DNA of 13,000 nucleotides, taken from positions 1 to 13,000 of the forward strand of contig JAZFYI010000088.1 in assembly GCA_036443455.1 (NCBI GenBank), in the 5' to 3' direction. Positions 1 through 6,880 of the stretch are shown piece by piece. The translations under genes and the position numbers were made by a program. Positions within the stretch are counted from its first letter, which is position 1. Each line of letters starts with the position of its first letter. This DNA comes from MnTg04 sp036443455. GTDB taxonomy: Bacteria; Pseudomonadota; Gammaproteobacteria; Steroidobacterales; MnTg04. The notes under the pieces are model-generated. The model ran no database searches. It was not told the DNA's origin and saw only the letters and a program-made list of their open reading frames with translations.

Positions 1-321
1 GATGGTCCGGGCGATCAATGGTCCCCCGAATCATTACTCACCGCGTCGGTGGCCGATTGCATAATCCTGACCTTCCGAGCTATCGCAACAGCCTCGGGCC
101 TGGAATGGAACGAAATCGAACTGAATATCGACGGAACGCTCGATCGGGTCGATCGGGTTACCCGATTTACGCATTTCGACATTCAGGCGCGCCTGCTGGT
201 TCCCGCAGGGACGGATGCCGAAAAGGCGAAGCTATTGCTCGAAAAAGCCGAGACAAACTGCCTCGTCAGCAACTCCCTGAATGCTGAAAAGTCCATCGCG
301 GTCAGCGTAGAAATCAGCTGA
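1..321 (+). CDS. OsmC family protein, 5' end outside the window
   Basis: This is the C-terminal part of an OsmC/Ohr-like protein; the reading frame is open from base 1 and ends at TGA 319-321, leaving 106 residues. The family includes thiol peroxidases that reduce organic hydroperoxides with two cysteines. Both expected cysteines are visible: one in the helix motif SVADC (residue 20 of the fragment) and one in NCLVSNSL (residue 87), the usual second-cysteine motif. The opening DGPGDQWSPESLL matches the segment before the first cysteine in OsmC-like proteins. A GTG at 49 lies in frame but would cut through the conserved core, so I treat the gene as truncated by the window edge. About 30 N-terminal residues are probably missing. 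Substrate and exact subfamily cannot be told. Confidence 0.88.
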   Translation, partial: DGPGDQWSPESLLTASVADCIILTFRAIATASGLEWNEIELNIDGTLDRVDRVTRFTHFDIQARLLVPAGTDAEKAKLLLEKAETNCLVSNSLNAEKSIAVSVEIS

Positions 322-331
322 CGCTGCTTGA

Positions 332-348
332 GCCGCGATGATCGCGGC
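332..348. terminator. GC-rich hairpin after the OsmC gene
   Basis: GCCGCG and CGCGGC form a perfect 6 bp stem with an ATGAT loop, 10 bases past the OsmC stop codon. No T-run follows (the next bases are AACATGG), so it is at best a weak terminator. The rest of 322-506 holds no recognisable gene or clear promoter; a TTCACA at 422-427 could be a poor -35 element. Confidence 0.3.
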
Positions 349-506
349 AACATGGATCTTTGCGTGGCTCAATCTCAGGCTCGGGAGCGTTCACCATTTC
401 GGGAGAGGTCCAGCTGAGTGGATTCACAATCAAGTCTTTTTGTGATATTTCCTGTGGAGACACGACAAAGACGAAGGACTGGTCGTTACAAGCTAAGTTT
501 GAATAT

Positions 507-1844
507 ATGCCGCCAAATCATGTCTTGAAATCGCCGGTGTGGTCTCAGCCACACCAATACCTGATCGCCACGGTATTTGCCGTGGTGATACTGGCGTACC
601 TGGTGATAGCCCTTTATTACCCGATAGCTTTCATCTGGTTAACCTATGAAGATCTGCTCGGGGAGTGGAGTCAGACCTATTTCTTTCTTGCCGCGATGAT
701 TTTGTCATTGCGGAATGTTTTCTCAAAATCGAACTATCGATGGTTTTTCGCAATCCTCGCGGTGGCCTGTGCATACGTCGTACTTGAAGAGATTTCCTGG
801 GGACAAAGAATATTCGGCTTTTCAACACCGGAATTTCTGAAGGCCCGCAATCTGCAAGGTGAGGCAAATATTCACAATCTTTTCACGGGCCCATACAAAA
901 CATTCCTGAAGGATGCCCTGAGCTATGCACTGGCCGCCGGTCTGGTGGCATACGGAATGTTGTACCCGCTTGCCTGTTCCTTCAAATGGCGGCCCGCCGC
1001 CTGGCTGCAAAAACTGGGTGTTGCCACCCCACCATTGGTTGTAGCGCCCTATTTCGTCTGTGCAGCCTACCTCGAACTAAAGCCTTTCAGCTTCAACGAG
1101 GCGGAAATTGCAGAAATCCTGGTAGCGATGGCGTTGGCAATTACTGCTTTGACTTATCGGTTTTCGACGGTCCGCAAGCTGCAGGCAATCGGGGATTCAT
1201 CGTGGAGCGCCGATCAGTCGAAGAGGTTTAGCCTATGGGTGGGTGGCCTTGTGATAGCCGTATTTTCAGTTGCCGGTTTGACGACGGCAGCCGTTTATTC
1301 GTCACCCGAGCGAAGGTCGGTCATCGATAACAGGATCGACAACGGCATAGAAAAATTCGCCGGACGTTATCGTCGATACGAGCGCTGCGACATCAGTAAC
1401 CGTCTGTACGGGCGGTTGCTCGAAGACGATCCTGACGATGTGCCATTGATTCGAAAAATGGCCGAGGTCTACCAGTGTCTCGGCGAGCAACCCAGGTTTC
1501 AGGAGTTTATCGATCGTGCACTCAGCATCGACCTGGCGAAACTCGAAGAGGACCCATGGCGGGCGTCGGTTAATCGCTCTATGGTTCGCACCTACCGGCT
1601 TGCCGGAGAAGAGGCCCTGGCCGATAAATATCTGCTGTATGCATTCGAAATCGGACTCGAGCGAATCGCGGATCATCCCGACAGCGTCAATGCCTTGTAT
1701 TCGCTGGGTCGAACCTACTCGTTGGCGAATCAGCCGGAGAAAGCGCTGGAGTTGCTGAGCCGAGCCTACGAAATGAAACCCGCCTCGTCCAGGTATCGAA
1801 AAGCCTACTATCGGGCAAAGCGCAAAGTCGATGAACAGGGCTAG
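507..1844 (+). CDS. Seven-helix membrane protein with C-terminal TPR-like region
   Basis: A 445-residue protein that I do not recognise by name. The first ~270 residues hold about seven hydrophobic segments (near 18-38, 57-72, 79-93, 133-155, 170-190, 200-220 and 240-265). The loop after the third carries a striking EEISWGQRIFG motif (94-104), soon followed by a polar NLQGEANIHNLF stretch. Similar motifs occur in uncharacterised bacterial membrane proteins, from memory. The last ~165 residues are hydrophilic and helical, with TPR-like units such as ALYSLGRTYSLANQPEKALELLSRAYEMKP, suggesting a protein-binding tail. The frame stays open upstream to a TTG at 360, but those 49 residues look non-native, so ATG 507 is chosen; neither start has a good Shine-Dalgarno. 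The two acidic residues in EEISW, inside a membrane region, are candidates for function. The gene converges on arfB with a 33-base gap. Confidence 0.72.
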   Translation: MPPNHVLKSPVWSQPHQYLIATVFAVVILAYLVIALYYPIAFIWLTYEDLLGEWSQTYFFLAAMILSLRNVFSKSNYRWFFAILAVACAYVVLEEISWGQRIFGFSTPEFLKARNLQGEANIHNLFTGPYKTFLKDALSYALAAGLVAYGMLYPLACSFKWRPAAWLQKLGVATPPLVVAPYFVCAAYLELKPFSFNEAEIAEILVAMALAITALTYRFSTVRKLQAIGDSSWSADQSKRFSLWVGGLVIAVFSVAGLTTAAVYSSPERRSVIDNRIDNGIEKFAGRYRRYERCDISNRLYGRLLEDDPDDVPLIRKMAEVYQCLGEQPRFQEFIDRALSIDLAKLEEDPWRASVNRSMVRTYRLAGEEALADKYLLYAFEIGLERIADHPDSVNALYSLGRTYSLANQPEKALELLSRAYEMKPASSRYRKAYYRAKRKVDEQG

Positions 1845-1877
1845 TCACAACGAATTTATTGACTGAAAAAACCGTCA

Positions 1878-2300
1878 CTACTGGTCGCGTGGCGTTACCT
1901 TGGCGCGCAGGGTCTTGGTCTTCCCACGCCGTGTCTTGTCATCCACACGTTTTTTCTTTGCGTTCCTGCTGGGTCGCGTTTCCTTGCGTATTTTCTTGAC
2001 GGCGATCGCACTGAGAATCAGGTCCCGTAACCGGTTCAGCGCTGCTTCGCGATTTTGTTCCTGGCTGCGGTGTTGTTGCGCCTTGATCACGACGACGCCT
2101 TCCTTGTTGATGCGCTTGTCCTGGTAGCGCAACAATTGCTCCTTCTCCCCATCGCTCAGCGATGAGCGCTGGATATCGAAACGCAGATGAACCGCGCTCG
2201 AGACCTTGTTGACATTCTGGCCGCCAGCGCCTTGCGCGCGAATCGCAGAAAATTCGATTTCACTATCCGCTATCTGGATTTTCTCGTTGACTGTCAGCAT
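1878..2300 (-). CDS. arfB: Peptidyl-tRNA hydrolase ArfB, ribosome rescue factor
   Basis: A 140-residue protein, the same length as Escherichia coli ArfB (YaeJ). ArfB enters the A site of ribosomes stalled at the end of a truncated mRNA and hydrolyses the peptidyl-tRNA. The catalytic GGQ lies at residues 26-28 in the context IRAQGAGGQNVNKVSSAVHLRFD, which is nearly the family consensus. The C-terminal tail, from about residue 100, is very rich in Lys and Arg (KKIRKETRPSRNAKKKR), as needed to thread into the empty mRNA channel. The absence of a stop-codon recognition domain separates it from RF1 and RF2. ATG 2300 is preferred over upstream in-frame starts because family alignment begins there. 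It lies 25 bases after the EamA stop codon and is probably the last gene of the run. Confidence 0.95.
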   Translation of the reverse strand: MLTVNEKIQIADSEIEFSAIRAQGAGGQNVNKVSSAVHLRFDIQRSSLSDGEKEQLLRYQDKRINKEGVVVIKAQQHRSQEQNREAALNRLRDLILSAIAVKKIRKETRPSRNAKKKRVDDKTRRGKTKTLRAKVTPRDQ

Positions 2301-2325
2301 CAGTGGGTTCCGTGCAGACCAGCGC

Positions 2326-3180
2326 TCAGGATACTCCAGCCTTGACCGCATTGCGTGAGCCAAAAATGGCCAGACCGATGCCACCCAGGATCAGACCGGA
2401 TGACAAAGTCAGCCGCATCGTCAGGCTTTCGGCAAGAAACAGGACTCCGCCAAGGGCCGCGATCACCGGCACCGATAACTGCACCGTCGCGGCGCGCGTG
2501 GCACTCATCCCGCGAAGCGCAGCGTACCAGATGACGTAACCCAGTCCGGAAGTCAGGGCGCCCGAGATGATTGCGAGGACGATGCCTTTCGACGACAACC
2601 AGATTTCATCGGCAAACCACAGGCTCACCGCAAGTGTCGCCGGCACACAGCGGAGGAAATTGGATGCCGTGTCGGCGAGGGGGCTACTCGCCTTTCGACC
2701 GCGCAGGGAATAAATGCCCCAGCACACGCCGGCCAGGACCATCATCGCGGAAGCGCCTGGCGGCGGAGCCGACAAACCGGGCAGGAGCAGGTAAACCAGG
2801 CCCAGCAGAGCAAGGATCAGGCCGGTCCACTCCATCCGATGCGGGCGGTCGCCGGACAACAGTGCCGCGCCAACCATGGTGATCTGTACCGCCGCAAACA
2901 GGATCAAAGCGCCGGCACCGGCATCCAGGCTGATATAAGCAAGCGAGAAGGGTAGTGCATAGAGGAAAAGCATCGCCGACGACATCCAGCTTCCTTCCGT
3001 TCGCAGCCGATCTTTTTTTGCACTCGCCAAAACGATAATCAGCAAGGTCGTTGCGCCTGACAGCAGGCGGATCGATGTGAAACTGATGGCGTCTATGGTT
3101 TCCGCGCCGAGCGCCAACCGGCAGAGCACCGAGTTGGCTGCGAAGGCCAGCAGGGCAAGCGTTGTCAGGGCGAAGTTAAT
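2326..3180 (-). CDS. EamA/DMT family transporter, probable ATT start
   Basis: A multi-helix inner-membrane protein of the drug/metabolite transporter superfamily, about 284 residues with roughly ten hydrophobic segments arranged as two EamA repeats. The second repeat begins near the segment ASAMMVLAGVCWGIYSLRGR. Substrate is unknown; the family exports amino acids and metabolites. The first ATG/GTG/TTG in frame is GTG 3129, but starting there removes the first helix, and the upstream codons read NFALTTLALLAFAANSVLCR, the normal N-terminus of this family. Between that segment and the preceding in-frame TGA there is no ATG, GTG or TTG. ATT at 3178-3180 is exactly where a start is expected and lies 14 bases after the GFA stop codon, so coupled initiation there is inferred. 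No clear Shine-Dalgarno is seen, and a sequencing indel is an alternative. Confidence 0.85.
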   Translation of the reverse strand: MNFALTTLALLAFAANSVLCRLALGAETIDAISFTSIRLLSGATTLLIIVLASAKKDRLRTEGSWMSSAMLFLYALPFSLAYISLDAGAGALILFAAVQITMVGAALLSGDRPHRMEWTGLILALLGLVYLLLPGLSAPPPGASAMMVLAGVCWGIYSLRGRKASSPLADTASNFLRCVPATLAVSLWFADEIWLSSKGIVLAIISGALTSGLGYVIWYAALRGMSATRAATVQLSVPVIAALGGVLFLAESLTMRLTLSSGLILGGIGLAIFGSRNAVKAGVS

Positions 3181-3194
3181 AGAAACGCCGGCGC

Positions 3195-3608
3195 TTATTT
3201 GTCTGGATATTTTGCAAAGCGCGGTGCGGATGACATGGCGTCATACCAATGCGCACGGTTGTCCCAGAAAATGATATTTTCGGGGCGTATACCAGGATCC
3301 TCGTCCAGCGCACCCGCCGGAATAACAACCAGTTTCCTTTCTGCGGACACCCTGGGTACCGGTGAGCCACATTCAGCGCAGAAATTCCGGCCAAACATTT
3401 TCGCGGAATCCAGTTTGAAACCACGTACCAGGTCTTCACCATCGGTCCAGCTCAAATCTTCCGGTTTGGTGAAAATATTGCTGGCATGTGCGGAGCCTGT
3501 TGCCTTCCGGCATCTTGAGCAGTGACAGACAAAAAAGGAACCGAACGGGCCGCGCAGTTCAAATTTCACTTTTCCGCAAAGACAGCTGCCGCTAATTACA
3601 TCGCTCAT
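3195..3608 (-). CDS. GFA family zinc protein (CENP-V/Gfa domain)
   Basis: A 137-residue protein of the glutathione-dependent formaldehyde-activating enzyme (GFA) family, small beta folds built around two zinc sites. The cysteine pattern is complete: CLC at residues 9-11, CHCSRC at 28-33, and CAEC at 77-80. The central KATGSAHASNIF and the ending WYDAMSSAPRFAKYP are typical of uncharacterised members. Few family members have a proven reaction, so glutathione-dependent formaldehyde chemistry should not be assumed. ATG 3608 has GGAGAG about 8 bases upstream. The gene follows slyX by 35 bases and precedes the EamA gene by 14 bases. Confidence 0.92.
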   Translation of the reverse strand: MSDVISGSCLCGKVKFELRGPFGSFFVCHCSRCRKATGSAHASNIFTKPEDLSWTDGEDLVRGFKLDSAKMFGRNFCAECGSPVPRVSAERKLVVIPAGALDEDPGIRPENIIFWDNRAHWYDAMSSAPRFAKYPDK

Positions 3609-3643
3609 CGGTCATCTCTCCACATCAGCTTCAATCGAACCGG

Positions 3644-3850
3644 TCAATAATGCGGTGGCCGCTCATCCGCATCGGCATCACCTTCGATCATTTCCGCCAA
3701 TCCTTTCTGCCGGTCAACAAGGTATTTGCAGCTAACGCGTAGCTCTTCAATGTCCTTTTGCTGTTTGCTCACGATGTCGTTCAAAGTTTGCAAGGTGTCT
3801 TCCAGGTAGGCGATTTTTGTTTCGACAGAGTCGATTCTGTTATCGGGCAT
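3644..3850 (-). CDS. slyX: SlyX family protein
   Basis: A 68-residue acidic coiled-coil protein. It matches SlyX in size, in its single long heptad-repeat helix (about residues 4-55, with VETKIAYLEDTLQTLNDIVSKQ) and in the ending RPPHY, close to the PPPHY tail typical of the family. SlyX has no established function despite being widespread in proteobacteria. The frame extends upstream to GTG 3883, but ATG 3850 has AAGGAG (complement of 3861-3866) at 10 bases spacing, and the shorter form fits the family length. An unusual feature is Cys41 in the coil. The gene lies 48 bases after the fusion lipoprotein, so the two may share a transcript. Confidence 0.9.
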   Translation of the reverse strand: MPDNRIDSVETKIAYLEDTLQTLNDIVSKQQKDIEELRVSCKYLVDRQKGLAEMIEGDADADERPPHY

Positions 3851-3860
3851 GGCGTTTGGG

Positions 3861-3866
3861 CTCCTT
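3861..3866 (-). promoter_or_regulatory. Ribosome binding site deciding the slyX start
   Basis: The minus strand reads AAGGAG here, 10 bases before ATG 3850. This selects that ATG over the in-frame GTG at 3883, which has no comparable site. Confidence 0.7.
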
Positions 3867-3898
3867 GCGCATTCTTCGGACACCGGCGTAGGCAGGCG

Positions 3899-5917
3899 TC
3901 AATCCGGCTTCCGGAATTTCAGCGTCATGCGATCGCTTTCGCCGATCGCGAGATATTTTTCCCGATCGATTTCCTTTAAGCGAAACGAAGGAGGCAGTGT
4001 CCATACCCCTTGCGGGTGGTCCCTGCTGTCTTTGGCGTTGGCATTGATTTCACTGCTTTCGATGAATTCGAAGCCAGCCGATTCCGCAAGCTCGATGACG
4101 AAGTCCTGGCGAACATAACCGGAAACAGCTTCCGGGTCCTGCTCTTTTTCAGGGTCGGCACGGTGCCCTACGACGCCCAGGATGCCGCCCGGCTTTAGCG
4201 CGGAATACATGCCGCTGAACGCTTCATGGGCAACGCCTTCTCGCATCCAGTTATGGACGTTTCTAAAGGTCAAAACCATGTCGGCCGAACCCGGCGGGGC
4301 GATATCGAGCAACAGCGGCGGGTCGAAAATCGTGACTTCGACTTTGGAATAACTGTTGGGGTCGGCGGCCAGTTTTTCGTCAAACTTTTCCGCATTCGAT
4401 CTGAAATACATAATTTCGGAATCGGGGTCATAGCTTGCCGCGTATAATTTGCCGTTGTCCTTCAGATAAGGTGCAAGAATCTCGGTGTACCAGCCACCCC
4501 CACCAGGTGAAATTTCAACGACCGTCATGTCTGGTTCGATGCCAATAAATTCCAGCGTTTCGAGCGGATGCCGGTAGTGGTTGCGGGCCCGGGAAGCTTC
4601 GCTGCGGTGATCGCCATCGGCGATTGCGGTGAGGCTTGCCGGCAGAGAGCGGTCAAATTCGACGCCGTTGCGCCAGACCTTGGCAATCCGGCGTGAGTCG
4701 GAAATATCGTGGGTCGGATCGCCATCGATCAATACCAGGTCGGCGAGCAGTCCCACCGCGATTCGGCCGCGGTCGGCCAGAGCAAACGCGTCGGCCGCAT
4801 TGGCCGTCGCCGCCGACAGGGCCTGGCTGGGACTCAGACCCGCCTGGACCAGCAGTTCCAGTTCACGGTGCATGCTGATTCCGTGCATGACACCCGCATT
4901 GGGAGGATCGGTACCGGCCACGAGCATGACGCCTGCCTCGATCAGCCCGTGCACCGCATCGAGATACTGATCCAGGTTTTCGAGAATCTGATTTTCATTG
5001 CCGGCCGTCAGATTGGCGATCATTTCATCGTCAAGATAGGGTGTCACGGTCGGGTCTTTCGCGATCAGGGCGCGTGTGCTTCCCATGACAAAGCCATCCG
5101 GGACGGACAGCGTTGCGGTGACAAACATGCCTTCCTGCGCAAGCAATCTCGACAACTCCGGCTCGGCGCCCGATGTGCGCCAGATATGCGCCAGCCCGTC
5201 CGCGCCTGCACCGATGACAGTTCTGACGTCATTCGGTGTTTCGATGTGGGCGACAACTTTCAGGTTTCGCTTATGTGCGGCCTCGACCAGCGCACGCGTG
5301 GTCGCGGCGCTCATGGTTGGCATGCCGTTCATTGCCCGCGCGCCGTTGAGCACGATTTTCTGGTAATCCGCACCATTGGCAACCCTTTCAGCGACGAAAG
5401 CGTCTGCCTGTTGTGGACCATCTACGGTGGGAATAACGACATCGTATTCGGTGCCGTGACCACCCGGCGGGGTTGCCAGCATATCGGTCGACAGGAAGTC
5501 GGCAACATCGTCGCGGGTTTCCGCGGCCGCCTTCAGAACCGGGAAAAACCCCGGCCAGGTCATCTGGTCCAGGTTGGTCGTTACCCCGAATCGCAACGCG
5601 GTCTGCAGCTGGCTTACGGAAGAGGTGTGGGTATGGGTATCGATCATGCCCGGCATCAAGGTCATGCCGCTGGCATCGATGATTTCCAGGCCCTCGGGGA
5701 GTTCGCTGCTGTCGCTGATTTCCGCGATCAGCCGATCGCGAATCACGACGTGAAATCCGTCCAGCGTCCGGGTGCCATCGAAGACACGCGCGTTGGCAAT
5801 GACAAAACCGCTGCCGCCGGTGTTTTGCTCCATGCTTGCGCAACTCGCAATCAATAGCAGGGGTAGCAACCAGGTGGCGCGTGTGATCTGAGGGATTTTG
5901 CTGTGTCTGGTATTCAC
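3899..5917 (-). CDS. Lipoprotein fusing amidohydrolase and SAM-dependent methyltransferase domains
   Basis: One uninterrupted 672-residue frame with two enzyme domains. GTG 5917 is chosen because AAGGA lies 6 bases upstream and it gives a clean lipoprotein signal: basic start, hydrophobic core, lipobox IASC with Cys26. The +2 residue is Ala, so outer-membrane sorting is expected. Residues ~38-425 are a metal-dependent amidohydrolase of the imidazolonepropionase/prolidase-like group: PGMIDTHTH (H95, H97), GADYQKI (K187, the carbamylated lysine position), H224, H244 and AGTDPP (D337). Residues ~434-672 are a class I methyltransferase resembling COG4798: HRSEASRARNHYRHP, motif I VVEISPGGGGWYTEILAPYL (466-485), and an HPQGVWTLPPSFR segment near the end. 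That family is usually a separate exported protein of about 250 residues. Substrates are unknown. The exported location is odd for an enzyme using SAM. Confidence 0.9.
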   Translation of the reverse strand: MNTRHSKIPQITRATWLLPLLLIASCASMEQNTGGSGFVIANARVFDGTRTLDGFHVVIRDRLIAEISDSSELPEGLEIIDASGMTLMPGMIDTHTHTSSVSQLQTALRFGVTTNLDQMTWPGFFPVLKAAAETRDDVADFLSTDMLATPPGGHGTEYDVVIPTVDGPQQADAFVAERVANGADYQKIVLNGARAMNGMPTMSAATTRALVEAAHKRNLKVVAHIETPNDVRTVIGAGADGLAHIWRTSGAEPELSRLLAQEGMFVTATLSVPDGFVMGSTRALIAKDPTVTPYLDDEMIANLTAGNENQILENLDQYLDAVHGLIEAGVMLVAGTDPPNAGVMHGISMHRELELLVQAGLSPSQALSAATANAADAFALADRGRIAVGLLADLVLIDGDPTHDISDSRRIAKVWRNGVEFDRSLPASLTAIADGDHRSEASRARNHYRHPLETLEFIGIEPDMTVVEISPGGGGWYTEILAPYLKDNGKLYAASYDPDSEIMYFRSNAEKFDEKLAADPNSYSKVEVTIFDPPLLLDIAPPGSADMVLTFRNVHNWMREGVAHEAFSGMYSALKPGGILGVVGHRADPEKEQDPEAVSGYVRQDFVIELAESAGFEFIESSEINANAKDSRDHPQGVWTLPPSFRLKEIDREKYLAIGESDRMTLKFRKPD

Positions 5918-6013
5918 AAATATTCCTTTTCGGTGATGACTTCCGCCAGGCAGCGGCATTTCTCAATTGATATTAGCCTTAAAAAAGACCGGGCGAACGA
6001 ACAACCGGGAAAT

Positions 6014-6033
6014 ATGTAAAGGGTGCTTGACAT
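6014..6033. promoter_or_regulatory. Operator 1 of the XRE/membrane-protein operon
   Basis: Inverted repeat with 8-base arms and a 4-base spacer: ATGTAAAG, GGTG, CTTGACAT, seven of eight arm positions pairing. The right arm contains the -35 hexamer TTGACA (6027-6032). It has the same arm sequence and spacing as operator 2, centred 37 bases downstream, so both are probably bound by the same dimeric regulator, most likely the XRE protein encoded at 6466. Confidence 0.65.
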
Positions 6034-6057
6034 TTGGCTCGAAAAGCGTAGTGTAAA
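6027..6057 (+). promoter_or_regulatory. Promoter of the XRE/membrane-protein operon
   Basis: A perfect -35 TTGACA at 6027-6032 is followed either by TAGTGT (6049-6054, 16-base spacer) or by TGTAAA (6052-6057, 19-base spacer). Both -10 candidates are imperfect. They lie inside operator 2 while the -35 lies inside operator 1, the arrangement expected for direct repression. Confidence 0.6.
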
Positions 6058-6070
6058 GGGTACTTTACAC
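6051..6070. promoter_or_regulatory. Operator 2 of the XRE/membrane-protein operon
   Basis: Perfect inverted repeat: GTGTAAAG, spacer GGTA, CTTTACAC. It covers the -10 region and ends just before the Shine-Dalgarno AAAGGAG of the membrane-protein gene. The core TGTAAAGGGT is repeated exactly at 6015-6024. Confidence 0.75.
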
Positions 6071-6085
6071 CGAAAGGAGACAGGG

Positions 6086-6469
6086 ATGTCCGCTATTACT
6101 TTTCATCGATTCCGCCGCGAGTTCCTCTTGGCCGCTGTTTTGGCCGTTGCGCTGATGGTTGTGATGTATTTGCTGAATCTCGACAGGCAGGCAAACATAG
6201 CACTGATCATCGGCCTGATACCGGCATTGCCGGGTCTTGCGGCGGTGGCGATCCTGATGCTGGCCCGGGCACGCATGGATGAACTCGAGCGCAAAATCCA
6301 CGATGCCGCGCTGGCCTTCGCCTTTGCGACCAGCCTTTTTCTACTCGTAGCCTATGGGGTCTTGCAGGCGTCGATTGGCGCACCCACCCTGAACTGGGCG
6401 CTGGCTGCGGCCTTGATGAGTTGCACCTGGGCGACGGGGTGGATCGTCTGCGGGCGTCTTTACCGGTGA
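6086..6469 (+). CDS. Four-helix inner-membrane protein, partner of XRE regulator
   Basis: A 127-residue protein with four predicted membrane segments (about 12-32, 38-60, 74-94, 102-123) in two hairpins. Between the second and third lies a charged stretch, RARMDELERKIHDAA (61-75), which is the most recognisable feature: similar small membrane proteins with an MDELERKI-like motif sit beside short XRE regulators in many bacteria, from memory. No enzymatic residues are evident and the function is unknown; a sensor or modulator for the regulator is possible. ATG 6086 has AGGAG about 7 bases upstream; the frame is open further upstream to 6023 but that would overlap the promoter and operator 2. 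The stop overlaps the next start as GTGA. Confidence 0.82.
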   Translation: MSAITFHRFRREFLLAAVLAVALMVVMYLLNLDRQANIALIIGLIPALPGLAAVAILMLARARMDELERKIHDAALAFAFATSLFLLVAYGVLQASIGAPTLNWALAAALMSCTWATGWIVCGRLYR

Positions 6470-6657
6470 AGAACAAGGTCAGGGAGTTGCGCGCTGCGAT
6501 GAACTGGACACAGGCGGACCTGGCGGAAGCGCTGGATGTGTCACGCCAGACCGTCAATGCGATCGAAAGGGAGAAGTACGATCCCAGCCTGCCGCTGGCT
6601 TTTCGCATTGCAACCATGTTTGGCAAGCGCGCGGAGGACGTCTTTATCGCTGATTGA
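6466..6657 (+). CDS. Short XRE family transcriptional regulator
   Basis: A 63-residue protein that is almost entirely one helix-turn-helix domain. The HTH spans about residues 14-34: WTQADLAEALDVSRQTVNAIE, followed by EREKYDPSLPLAFRIATMFG and ending EDVFIAD. This is the compact PbsX-like XRE group. The start is GTG 6466, which overlaps the preceding stop codon by four bases (GTGA), so it is translationally coupled to the membrane protein. It most likely binds the two inverted repeats at 6014-6033 and 6051-6070 and represses its own operon. What signal relieves repression is not visible. It converges with the ribbon-helix-helix gene, 11 bases away. Confidence 0.93.
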   Translation: MKNKVRELRAAMNWTQADLAEALDVSRQTVNAIEREKYDPSLPLAFRIATMFGKRAEDVFIAD

Positions 6658-6668
6658 AGTAGCAGCGG

Positions 6669-6842
6669 TCACTCCCCGGGGTTTTCACGCTGCCTGGGTA
6701 AGCGGCCGGCTTTTTTCAGCGCCTCCCGCAAGACAAATTCGATCTGCGCATTGAGGCTGCGCAGATCGTCATTTGCCCAGGCCTGGGTTGCGGCCAGGAT
6801 TCGTTCATCGACTCGCAGCGCGAACGCTTTGCGCTTACTCAT
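6669..6842 (-). CDS. Arc-like ribbon-helix-helix DNA-binding protein, 57 residues
   Basis: A small gene easily missed by gene finders. Translation from ATG 6842 gives 57 residues: KRKAFALRVDERIL (3-16) is the DNA-contacting strand of an Arc/HicB-like ribbon-helix-helix fold, then a helix to about residue 25, a turn DDLRSLNAQ (25-33), the second helix IEFVLREALKKAG (34-46), and a basic tail. The LRSLNAQIEFVLREAL core is the hallmark of small Arc-family proteins often encoded beside SPFH genes. A GAGGTGG Shine-Dalgarno lies about 10 bases upstream. It follows the SPFH gene by 38 bases. The natural role is autorepression at the GATATC repeats near 7765-7790. No toxin partner is visible, so it is not evidently an antitoxin. 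Confidence 0.85.
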   Translation of the reverse strand: MSKRKAFALRVDERILAATQAWANDDLRSLNAQIEFVLREALKKAGRLPRQRENPGE

Positions 6843-6880
6843 TGCCGGGAAGCCACCTCACAATCCTGCTGATCCCTCGA

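Noticed and set aside
360..506. N-terminal extension of the membrane protein from TTG 360.
   Set aside because: No Shine-Dalgarno, and the 49 residues are unlike the rest of the protein; the first membrane segment follows ATG 507 naturally.
4709..5857. A 382-codon open frame on the plus strand inside the fusion gene.
   Set aside because: It is antisense to the amidohydrolase, whose metal ligands and signal are clear; its own translation is rich in Arg, Gln, Asp and His without any recognisable motif.
6023..6085. Extension of the four-helix membrane protein upstream of ATG 6086.
   Set aside because: It would start within operator 1 and the promoter, while ATG 6086 has a good Shine-Dalgarno.
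6466..6657. The XRE protein and its membrane partner as a toxin-antitoxin pair.
   Set aside because: The four-helix protein resembles a conserved housekeeping-type membrane partner rather than a small pore-forming toxin, and the gene order and overlap fit an autoregulated operon.
6669..6842. The ribbon-helix-helix protein as an antitoxin.
   Set aside because: The neighbours are an SPFH protein and a convergent XRE gene; no small toxin frame is present, so a repressor role is simpler.
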